Source: Bacillota bacterium
GTDB lineage: Bacteria; Bacillota; Clostridia; Clostridiales; Clostridiaceae
Length of the DNA: 21,015 nt
Assembly (NCBI GenBank): GCA_023399035.1
Contig: JAEWQX010000040.1
Location: 1-21,015 of the forward strand
Direction: 5' to 3'
The notes beneath the pieces are model-generated. The model was not told where the DNA came from, made no database searches, and saw only the letters and a program-made list of their open reading frames with translations. Position numbers and translations under genes: made by a program. Shown piece after piece: positions 14,345 to 21,015 of the stretch (its first letter is position 1; every line of letters begins with the position of its first letter).

Positions 14345-14384
14345 AAAAAGGTAGCCTAAAATCTTTATTATAAGCTACCTTTTT
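14345..14384. terminator. Terminator of the EF-G-2-like gene
   Basis: A perfect 11-bp stem AAAAAGGTAGC / GCTACCTTTTT with an 18-base loop. It lies 54 bases past the EF-G-like stop codon and can act in both directions. Confidence 0.7.
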
Positions 14385-14437
14385 ACATATACAGATAAAT
14401 TTATATTTTATTCTTTATAAATACTCTAGTAATAGCA

Positions 14438-16525
14438 TTAATTTTTATTTTTTGCTTCATTTATACTATTAATGACTTTATCAACCTCTGATTCCGGAAC
14501 TTCTTCATACCTTACAAATTGCTTTGTAAAGATTCCACGTCCTTGAGTCAATGAACGTAACTCAGTAGCATACTTTCTAATTTCTGCCATAGGAACCTCC
14601 GCAACTACTTTTTGCTTTTCTCCTTCTGGTTCCATTCCTATTACTCTGCCTCTCTTTTTATTTATGTCTGCCATTACATCTCCCATATATTCATCTGGTA
14701 TTACAACTTCAACTTGCATTATAGGTTCCAATAAAATTGGTTTTGCCTGTTCTAATCCCTTTTTATATGCTATTGAAGCTGCCATTTTAAATGCCATTTC
14801 AGATGAATCAACTGAATGGAAAGAACCATCGTGAAGTGTTGCTCTAAGACCTATAACAGGGCATCCTGCTAATACACCGTGTGATATACATTCTCTTAAA
14901 CCCTTTTCAACTGCTGGAATAAAGTTTCTAGGAACAGCTCCTCCGACAACCTTATCTACAAATTCTAAATCTTCCTCGCCATCACTTCTAGGCTCAAATT
15001 TGATTACAACATCACCATATTGGCCATGACCACCTGATTGCTTTTTATGCTTTCCTTGAACATCAGCAACTCCCTTTATTGTTTCTTTATATGGTACTTT
15101 AGGAAGTTCTAAATCTATATCAACTCCATATTTACTCTTAATTTTGCTGGCAATTATGTTAATGTGAGTTTCACCTAAGCCTGAAATAATAGTTTCTGCA
15201 TTTTCAATATCTCTTGAAACTTCAAATACGGGATCTTCCTCTTTTAATTTTGCCAAAGACTGAGATATCTTATCTTCATCTCCCTTAGCCTTAGGTATTA
15301 CTGACATTGAACATACTGCACCTGGGAAATTCATCTTATCATACATTATCTTAAAATCTGGACTGCATAACGTATCTCCTGTGTTAGTATACTGAAGCTT
15401 TGAAATTGCTCCTATATCTCCTGCTATTATCTTCTTTGTAGGAATCTGAGTCTTTCCTCTAAGGAAACATATATGTGATAACTTTTCATTCTTATGCTTA
15501 TTTGTATTAAGTACTGTCATATCATCCTGAGCTTCTCCAGTTATAACTCTGAAGAAAGATATCTTACCTACAAACGGGTCTGCAATAGTCTTAAATACTA
15601 ACGCTGAAAATGGCTTGCTTTGATCAAGCCCTATGAATACTTCTTCATTCGTATCAACTTTTACAGCTTTCTGAGGAATTGCATATTCAGGTGATGGGAA
15701 ACATTCAATAATATCCTCAAGTAATGTATCCATACCTATTACTTTAAGTGCACTTCCACACATAACTGGTGCAATGTCACCACTTGCACAACCTTTAATC
15801 AATCCCTTGTAAATTTCATCATCACTTAATGTTCCTTCACTGAAATACTTATCAAGCAAAGCTTCATCTGTTTCTGCAACAGACTCCATAATCATTATTT
15901 TACATGCATGAACTTTTTCTTTTAATTCTTCAGGAATCTCAATAGCTTTTGTTTTTTTTGTATTAACATCATAGATTCTTGCTTTTTCAGAAATAACATT
16001 AATTACACCTCTGAAATCATCCTCAGATCCAATAGGGTATTGAATAGGAACTACACTAATTCCAAATTTCTGATTAAGTTCATCCAGCACCTTATCAAAA
16101 CTTGCATTTTCTCTATCTAATTTATTTATGAATATAGTTCTTGGTAACTTTATTTTATTGCAGTATTCCCATGCTTTTTCAGTTCCAGCTTTTACTCCTG
16201 AAACGCCGCTTACAACTATCATAGCTACATCTACAGCTCTCATTCCCTGGATCCACTCCCCCTGAAAATCAGCATAACCTGGAATATCAACTATATTTAT
16301 CTTAATATCATCTACTTCTACTGGAGCTACTGAAAGAGAAATAGAAAATTGTCTTTTCTTTTCCTCCGGATCAAAATCTAATACTGTTGTACCATCTTCG
16401 ATTTTTCCTAGCCTATCAGTCACCTTTGAATAATATAAAATACTTTCTGCTAAAGCAGTCTTTCCTGTACCATTATGTCCTATAAATCCCACGTTCCTTA
16501 GATTATTGATAGTATAATTCCTCAT
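14438..16525 (-). CDS. Elongation factor G paralogue (EF-G-2 type GTPase)
   Basis: A 695-residue translational GTPase with the five-domain EF-G length. In the G domain, the P-loop is GHNGTGKT (16-23), switch II is DIPGY (80-84) and NKLD (134-137) reads guanine. The C-terminal half has the EF-G domain IV/V blocks GGHGQYGDV, FHSVDSSEMAFK and LEPIMQVEV. It departs from classical FusA (AHIDAGKTT and DTPGH): the catalytic switch II His is Tyr84. From memory the EF-G-2 subgroup, such as the second EF-G of Thermus, shares this DxPGY form, so the change is probably subfamily-wide. EF-G-2 proteins bind ribosomes, but their role in translocation or stress is poorly defined. Start: the ATG at 16525 fits family N-termini (MRNYTINNLRNVGFIGH); the frame also extends 4 codons to a TTG. 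It is not next to rpsG, rpsL or tuf, unlike true fusA. Confidence 0.9.
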   Translation of the reverse strand: MRNYTINNLRNVGFIGHNGTGKTALAESILYYSKVTDRLGKIEDGTTVLDFDPEEKKRQFSISLSVAPVEVDDIKINIVDIPGYADFQGEWIQGMRAVDVAMIVVSGVSGVKAGTEKAWEYCNKIKLPRTIFINKLDRENASFDKVLDELNQKFGISVVPIQYPIGSEDDFRGVINVISEKARIYDVNTKKTKAIEIPEELKEKVHACKIMIMESVAETDEALLDKYFSEGTLSDDEIYKGLIKGCASGDIAPVMCGSALKVIGMDTLLEDIIECFPSPEYAIPQKAVKVDTNEEVFIGLDQSKPFSALVFKTIADPFVGKISFFRVITGEAQDDMTVLNTNKHKNEKLSHICFLRGKTQIPTKKIIAGDIGAISKLQYTNTGDTLCSPDFKIMYDKMNFPGAVCSMSVIPKAKGDEDKISQSLAKLKEEDPVFEVSRDIENAETIISGLGETHINIIASKIKSKYGVDIDLELPKVPYKETIKGVADVQGKHKKQSGGHGQYGDVVIKFEPRSDGEEDLEFVDKVVGGAVPRNFIPAVEKGLRECISHGVLAGCPVIGLRATLHDGSFHSVDSSEMAFKMAASIAYKKGLEQAKPILLEPIMQVEVVIPDEYMGDVMADINKKRGRVIGMEPEGEKQKVVAEVPMAEIRKYATELRSLTQGRGIFTKQFVRYEEVPESEVDKVINSINEAKNKN

Positions 16526-16875
16526 AAATTCTGCCAAATCCTAAAATCTTATTAGAAGATGGCTTTCCACCTACCTTTCATGTACAATAATGTTGAATAT
16601 CCTGCTTTCAAAATAGAATAAAATTTATCAAGAATACATTCATATTTTATATCCAGAATTCTCTACATTCAGTATATTATATGTATTCTTTTTATTTATA
16701 ATTAATAATTCTATCCCTATTTATAAAACCCTTTTTTATTTTTCTAAATTTTCTGAAAATTATCCCTCCTTTTAAAATTATTTTCATATTTTGTATTGTT
16801 ACTTCCTTTGTATTATAATTAAGTTTGATTATAAGAAATCACTTATTATTATTTTTATTAAGGAGTTTAATATTT
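16526..16875. other. Divergent intergenic region
   Basis: About 350 AT-rich bases between the EF-G-2-like and GT-C genes. Apart from the rightward promoter at 16791-16819 I see no clear structure or coding frame with start signals. Confidence 0.5.
16791..16819 (+). promoter_or_regulatory. Promoter of the GT-C glycosyltransferase gene
   Basis: TTGTAT (16791-16796) and a perfect TATAAT (16814-16819) with a 17-base spacer, about 55 bases upstream of the ATG. Confidence 0.6.
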
Positions 16876-18348
16876 ATGAAGATTAATTCACTAAATAAAA
16901 CAAATGGAACTTCCCTAAATAAATTCAGTGTATACTTCACTAACTTTGTTGTCTATTCATTGCTAATACTTTTTTTAATAGTATTTGCTACAACATTTTC
17001 TTCTGTATACAATAATTTTGCTGATATGAATTATGTAAACATCACTCTTATAGGACTATACATAATATTATCTGGCTGTTTTATTTATGGAATACATAAA
17101 AAAATATCTCAAAAGAAAATGTTCCTCTACATTCTTATTTCAGGGTTTATTTTAAGGCTTTCGTGGGCACTTGTAACAAAAAGCACTCCAGTATCAGACT
17201 TTAAATCAATATATGATGCAGCTACAAACCTTTTAAATGGAGATAACAGCGCATTTATTGGACTTGGATATTTTGCAAGATTTCCTCATATGACACCATA
17301 TGTAGTCTTCTTTTCAATACTGATAAGATTCTTTGGAGATAATGTACTTTTGGCAATTAAAATGATAAATGTTATATTTTCTACAGGTGCAATTGCTCTG
17401 GTATATCTTATATGCAGCAAAATATTTAAAGATTATAGAAAGATACTTCTTGGAACTTTCTTTATGGCTATTCTTCCTTCTGCTGTTTTATATGTACCTG
17501 TATACTGCTCAGAAAATATAGCAATTCCCTTATACTTAGCAAGTATATATCTTTTTATTTTAGTTGTAGAAAAAAAGAATAACTGTATGCTGCTTATCTT
17601 AAGTGGACTTCTTTTATTCATGGGACATTTATTCAGAATGGTTGCCTATGTAATATTAATTGCTTATGGAATGTATATATTTATATACACTAAAGATAAA
17701 ATTTTTATTAAGATAAGAAATATATTGCTTATAGCAATTCCTTTTGTTCTGCTTTTCGTAATTTCATCAAATACTCTTATAAAAATGAATATTACAGAAA
17801 GAAACTTATGGGATGGAAGTGAACCTAGCATTACATCTGCAGTAAGAGGAAGTAATATTGAAAGCGGTGGAAGCTGGAATATTGATGATGCTGAATTTAT
17901 TGAAGAAAATCTCCATCGTGTAGATAAAGAAACACTTGCACAAATATGTAAGGATAGAATTATAGAAAGATACACTACTACTCCACCATTAGAATTAGGT
18001 AAGTTCTTTATAAAAAAGATTGCTACACAATGGGCATATGGTGATAATTCCGGTGCCTACTGGTCAGAGCTTGGAATTGATGAAAGTGATATAATATTTG
18101 ATATTTCAGGTAAGGGTATCCTCTGGTATCAACTTGTTTATGCAATAATTCTATTATTTATAATGAAAGGATTATTTAACAAAGGGGATCATTTTGATAA
18201 TAAAATTATAAATCTATTTTATATTATCTTATGTGGATTTGGAGCAATGCTTTTAATACTAGAAAATCAATGCAGATACGCATATATAATCAACTATGTG
18301 TTTGCAATACTGCCAGTTACTGCTTTAAAATCATCTAAAGATAATTAA
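16876..18348 (+). CDS. GT-C family membrane glycosyltransferase (GT39/ArnT-like)
   Basis: A 490-residue multi-pass membrane protein with roughly ten or more hydrophobic helices. The ATG at 16876 is preferred because AAGGAG lies 10 bases upstream; the open frame extends 17 codons further without such a site. After the first helices comes an extracellular loop with TPVSDF (Ser107-Asp108), matching the acidic residue that GT-C enzymes use early in their first loop. Then follow the GT39-like block with FARFPHMTPYVVFFSILIRF and the repeated helices around LAILPSAVLYVPVY. A soluble part (about 310-410) precedes the last helices. Such enzymes take a sugar from a polyprenyl-phosphate donor and add it to protein, lipid or wall polymer outside the cell. 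The donor may come from the minus-strand genes that converge on it. The acceptor is unknown. Confidence 0.8.
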   Translation: MKINSLNKTNGTSLNKFSVYFTNFVVYSLLILFLIVFATTFSSVYNNFADMNYVNITLIGLYIILSGCFIYGIHKKISQKKMFLYILISGFILRLSWALVTKSTPVSDFKSIYDAATNLLNGDNSAFIGLGYFARFPHMTPYVVFFSILIRFFGDNVLLAIKMINVIFSTGAIALVYLICSKIFKDYRKILLGTFFMAILPSAVLYVPVYCSENIAIPLYLASIYLFILVVEKKNNCMLLILSGLLLFMGHLFRMVAYVILIAYGMYIFIYTKDKIFIKIRNILLIAIPFVLLFVISSNTLIKMNITERNLWDGSEPSITSAVRGSNIESGGSWNIDDAEFIEENLHRVDKETLAQICKDRIIERYTTTPPLELGKFFIKKIATQWAYGDNSGAYWSELGIDESDIIFDISGKGILWYQLVYAIILLFIMKGLFNKGDHFDNKIINLFYIILCGFGAMLLILENQCRYAYIINYVFAILPVTALKSSKDN

Positions 18349-18376
18349 AGCAGTCCTCATATAAATTTGGAGCAAT

Positions 18377-18419
18377 AAAAAAGTTTAGATTCAGGTAATC
18401 ATTGAATCTAAACTTTTTT
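18377..18419 (+). terminator. Terminator of the GT-C gene
   Basis: A perfect 17-bp stem beginning AAAAAAGTTTAGATTCA with a 9-base loop, running into TTTTTTCTTTTT. It starts 29 bases after the stop codon. Confidence 0.9.
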
Positions 18420-18558
18420 CTTTTTATATGCTTTTTAATTTTAATTCTTTGTTTTATTATATTACATACTAATTCATATCATAATATACTCTATAACCTT
18501 GTTTGGCTGATCACGCCGATAGATAAGATATATATTTTATTCTCTCTGCATTTTACCT

Positions 18559-19554
18559 TTATGATTTTATTTCTTCTGGTTCATTCTTCTTACTGAAAGC
18601 AAAGAACTTCATTATTATAAATGTTATAGGTACTCCTACAATTGCAGCTAATGCAAATACAATTAACTTATTCCATCCAAGTATATTATAAAATATTATT
18701 ACAAAAATATTCTGTATTATAAAGTTAGGGATATACGAGATGCAGAATTTTATATATTTCATAAATCTCATATCTTCTTTAAAAACTAATGTAGTATTTA
18801 ATAAATAAGAAATTGTCATTGAAGTAATGTATCCACATATGAATGAAACATTAACATCTAAAAATAGGGAATAAATATATGAAAATAATATTCCGTTTAT
18901 AGTATTTATACCACCTACAACTAGGAATCCAAAGAACTCCTTTGAAAGAAATACATTCTTAATTTTTTTAATCCTTCCTGGTTTATATTCATTCCACTCC
19001 ATAATATTATCACCACTTACTATATATCTTTCCTTTGCTAATAAAGAAATCGGTGCATCACTTAATGAGTCAGAATAGAATTTATTTATTTCCCCTTCTC
19101 TGCCATCTTCAAAATACTTTTTAAATCTTAATACTTTTTGTTCCCCATAGCAGTTTTCACCTTCGCATACTCCAGTTTTTTTATTCACTTCCGAAGCAAT
19201 CAGATGCTTTATTCCTATCCTTCTGCATATAGGAATAAGCAGAAATTCTGGTGATGCAGAAATAACAACATCACTTTCATTCTTTCCTTCTAGATACCAT
19301 GCTTTTATTTTACTTTGTTTATTATTCCAAAATGAATCAACCATAGCATCAACATCATTTATTCCATTCAAGAACGAATAGAATTTCTCCTTAAAATGAA
19401 GTTTTGGACATAACCCAAACATATACTTTATAAACCCAATAATTTGAACAGGCAGAAATCTAATAAGCATTGGATTTTTCTTAAGTGAAAAAAGATAAAA
19501 ATCCAATGTGCTGTCCCCATCATAAATTGTTTTATCAAAATCATAAACATTCAT
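18559..19554 (-). CDS. HAD-IB phosphatase fused to a GtrA-type membrane domain
   Basis: A 331-residue two-domain protein. Residues 1-200 are a HAD phosphatase of the IB (PSPase-like) group: motif I Asp5-x-Asp7 in DFDKT, motif II Ser in ISASPEF (about 99), motif III Lys140 in YGEQKV, motif IV Asp162 and Asp166 in YSDSLSDAPI. Residues about 205-325 are a GtrA domain with four membrane helices (LVVGGINTINGILFSYIYSL, GYITSMTISYLLNTTLVFKE, then two more). GtrA proteins help move polyprenyl-linked sugars across the membrane. Beside a phosphoribose-lipid synthase gene, the likely role is dephosphorylation of polyprenyl-phosphate 5-phosphoribose and flipping of the product; this is inference. The frame is continuous with no internal stop or start signal at the junction, so this is a true fusion. 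The ATG lacks a strong ribosome binding site (GAGGAT about 6 bases upstream). Confidence 0.88.
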   Translation of the reverse strand: MNVYDFDKTIYDGDSTLDFYLFSLKKNPMLIRFLPVQIIGFIKYMFGLCPKLHFKEKFYSFLNGINDVDAMVDSFWNNKQSKIKAWYLEGKNESDVVISASPEFLLIPICRRIGIKHLIASEVNKKTGVCEGENCYGEQKVLRFKKYFEDGREGEINKFYSDSLSDAPISLLAKERYIVSGDNIMEWNEYKPGRIKKIKNVFLSKEFFGFLVVGGINTINGILFSYIYSLFLDVNVSFICGYITSMTISYLLNTTLVFKEDMRFMKYIKFCISYIPNFIIQNIFVIIFYNILGWNKLIVFALAAIVGVPITFIIMKFFAFSKKNEPEEIKS

Positions 19555-19588
19555 TCTTTTATCCTCTTTATTTCCTTTGATTATGATT

Positions 19589-19618
19589 AAAATCTTATAA
19601 TATAGATTATAAGATTTT
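19589..19618 (-). terminator. Hairpin between the DPPR synthase-like and HAD-GtrA genes
   Basis: A perfect 13-bp stem AAAATCTTATAAT / ATTATAAGATTTT with an ATAG loop. On the minus strand TTTTAATC follows. It lies 35 bases before the HAD-GtrA start, so it could end the upstream transcript or act as an attenuator. Confidence 0.55.
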
Positions 19619-19737
19619 AAAACTCAGTCATATAAATATTAGATTTTTTAGATATTATATAGTATCCCTAGCTACTATTAATAATATTGTCTAATAAGAC
19701 CTCTTCACAATAATATAACTACATTAAACTGATAACT

Positions 19738-19771
19738 CTTCATATTAACTAACAAACGATTAAATATGAAG
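19738..19771 (-). terminator. Hairpin directly after the DPPR synthase-like gene
   Basis: A 9-bp stem CTTCATATT / AATATGAAG with a 16-base loop, 8 bases past the stop codon. It lacks a real T-run. Confidence 0.4.
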
Positions 19772-19778
19772 CTATTTC

Positions 19779-20642
19779 TTATACATATATTATTAGAAGT
19801 ACAATAATAATATATAGTAATGTTAACCCTATTAATACCTTATCCTTAAGAAGTACACTTACAGGATCTCCATCAGAATCACCCTCAACATTCAGGCTGT
19901 ATTTCATACATATGATCATAACTAATGGTACTGTCCATACAAGATTCTTATTAGGATATCTTGCTATAGTAGTTGGATCAACACACCATAATGAATAAAA
20001 CACAATAGTAAGACCTAAACACATATACATATTCTTATCAAGAAATTCACGATTGTAATACTTTAATACTTTTCTGCTCTTGCTTCCTTCGGTATCTAAT
20101 TCATTTCTTCTCTTGCCGAGACCCAAATAAAAAGACATTGCAATTACAGTTAAATAAAGCCAGTTAGATACATCTATTGATGTTATTGCAGATCCATATA
20201 ATACTCTGAATAAGAATCCTGATACTAGAATCGTAATATCTATTATAGGACGATTTTTTAGCCCCATGCTGTAAGCAAAATTAAAACCTACATACATAAT
20301 TACAAATAACCATGCCTTAAGATTGAACCCACATGCTAAATAATTCAATACTATTCCTGCAGTTGCAATAACAACTGCTAATATATAGGCTTCCCTTATT
20401 GAAACTGCTCCACTTGCTATTGGCCTCTTACATTTTGTTGAATGCTTTCTATCCTTTTCAACATCTTGAATATCATTTATTACATATACTATTGACGACA
20501 ATATACTAAATGAGCAGAACCCAAATATGGTCTTGCTTAAAAGATCAAAATTAAATAAATTCTGGCTGAAAACAAGCGGTAGAAAAATCAATACATTTTT
20601 TAAATAATGATGTACTCTCATTAATTTTAAATACTTTTTCAT
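19779..20642 (-). CDS. UbiA-family polyprenyl-phosphate phosphoribosyltransferase (DPPR synthase-like)
   Basis: A 287-residue integral membrane protein with about eight or nine helices. The two metal/diphosphate-binding motifs are clear: NDIQDVEKD (56-64), an NDxxDxxxD motif, and YSMGLKNRPIID (124-135). The blocks LRxHHYLKN-like MRVHHYLKNVLIFLPLVFSQ at the start, KRPIASG (72-78) and GLGKRRNEL (174-182) are characteristic of the Rv3806c group rather than of menaquinone or heme prenyltransferases. That enzyme transfers 5-phosphoribose from PRPP to decaprenyl phosphate, the first step to lipid-linked arabinose in mycobacteria. The clostridial lipid is probably shorter (undecaprenyl). The gene has an extended -10 promoter and an AGAGG site 9 bases before the ATG. 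The HAD-GtrA gene follows 224 bases downstream on the same strand. Confidence 0.87.
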   Translation of the reverse strand: MKKYLKLMRVHHYLKNVLIFLPLVFSQNLFNFDLLSKTIFGFCSFSILSSIVYVINDIQDVEKDRKHSTKCKRPIASGAVSIREAYILAVVIATAGIVLNYLACGFNLKAWLFVIMYVGFNFAYSMGLKNRPIIDITILVSGFLFRVLYGSAITSIDVSNWLYLTVIAMSFYLGLGKRRNELDTEGSKSRKVLKYYNREFLDKNMYMCLGLTIVFYSLWCVDPTTIARYPNKNLVWTVPLVMIICMKYSLNVEGDSDGDPVSVLLKDKVLIGLTLLYIIIVLLIIYV

Positions 20643-20673
20643 ATTTTATACCTCTGTATATATTTAAAATAAA

Positions 20674-20682
20674 ATTATAGCA
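20674..20682 (-). promoter_or_regulatory. Extended -10 promoter of the DPPR synthase-like gene
   Basis: On the minus strand TGCTATAAT, an extended -10 box, about 31 bases before the ATG. No clear -35 box was found. Confidence 0.45.
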
Positions 20683-20841
20683 TTTCTTAAAAACCTTACT
20701 ACTTTTATTATGCTTCACTATTATCCGAATTTCCAGTATGTAAGTAATTAATTAGTATTTCTTTTTATATCCTTCAAATTTACACTTCTACTATTATACT
20801 ATAATTAGTATTGGTTTAACAAATAAATGTACTTTAAATAA

Positions 20842-20868
20842 AAAATACGAGGTATAACCTCGTATTTT
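20842..20868 (-). terminator. Terminator of the right-edge transporter gene
   Basis: A perfect 11-bp stem AAAATACGAGG / CCTCGTATTTT with a 5-base loop. On the minus strand it continues into a T-run (TTTTTTATTT), about 50 bases after the stop codon at 20918. Confidence 0.8.
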
Positions 20869-20917
20869 GCACTGTCTTAATTTCTTTTATGTATAATCAA
20901 ATATCTGCATGTAGTAA

Positions 20918-21015
20918 TTACATGAAGATTCCTACTCCTACTCCTAATGGTAATTTAAATACAAACCATACCATTAAAAGAATACTCCATCCAATTAAGA
21001 ATACTATTGAATATG
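20918..21015 (-). CDS. C-terminal end of a membrane transporter, AbgT-like (partial)
   Basis: The last 32 codons of a gene entering from the right edge. The peptide forms one hydrophobic helix (YSIVFLIGWSILLMVWFVFK) followed by LPLGVGVGIFM and a TAA stop. A final helix ending in a GLPLGPG-like tail is characteristic, from memory, of AbgT-family transporters (p-aminobenzoyl-glutamate or related substrates). The resemblance rests on few residues. A strong terminator follows. Confidence 0.5.
   Translation of the reverse strand, partial: YSIVFLIGWSILLMVWFVFKLPLGVGVGIFM

Noticed and set aside
17433..17975. Minus-strand frames inside the GT-C gene
   Set aside because: Antisense to a well-supported membrane protein gene and without start signals.
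18402..18596. Plus-strand hydrophobic frame of 64 codons
   Set aside because: It begins inside a terminator, ends inside the HAD-GtrA gene and has no ribosome binding site; its Phe/Leu/Ile content reflects AT-rich DNA.

Overview
The window comes from a low-GC, AT-rich Gram-positive anaerobe, most likely a member of Clostridium sensu stricto. The basis is base composition, strong AGGAGG-type ribosome binding sites, canonical TTGACA/TATAAT promoters, T-rich hairpin terminators and the gene families present. The species cannot be named from this sequence alone.

Layout. Positions 1-3605 are mostly minus strand: the start of a small membrane protein (possibly an ECF transporter S component), a MATE efflux gene without its 5' end, an IS200-like element abutting the truncated end, and a secreted coiled-coil NlpC/P60 peptidoglycan hydrolase. 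Positions 3850-7450 are housekeeping and small genes: tRNA-Pro, a HAD phosphatase, a cytosolic parvulin-type prolyl isomerase, uracil-DNA glycosylase and two small proteins. At 7516-7786 a free-standing 5S rRNA-tRNA-Phe unit runs from its own promoter, with no 16S or 23S beside it. Positions 8141-11300 are accessory and partly decayed: a serine recombinase with an altered nucleophile motif, an amidohydrolase remnant, a GyrI-like effector-binding protein, a WYL regulator and a chloramphenicol-acetyltransferase-like fragment. Positions 11474-14222 hold a Sir2 deacylase, a 49-residue protein, a membrane-anchored SH3-like protein, a gene-poor stretch with several orphan hairpins, and a 78-residue protein. 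Positions 14438-16525 encode an EF-G-2-like GTPase.

The most interesting section is 16876-20642. A GT-C (GT39-like) membrane glycosyltransferase converges on a minus-strand pair: a HAD-IB phosphatase fused to a GtrA-type membrane domain, and a UbiA-family enzyme resembling decaprenyl-phosphate phosphoribose synthase. Together they supply four plausible consecutive activities: making a polyprenyl-phosphate phosphoribose, removing the 5-phosphate, flipping the lipid-linked pentose, and transferring it outside the cell. The pathway assignment is inference; the domain identities are much firmer. The window ends in the 3' end of what looks like an AbgT-family transporter.
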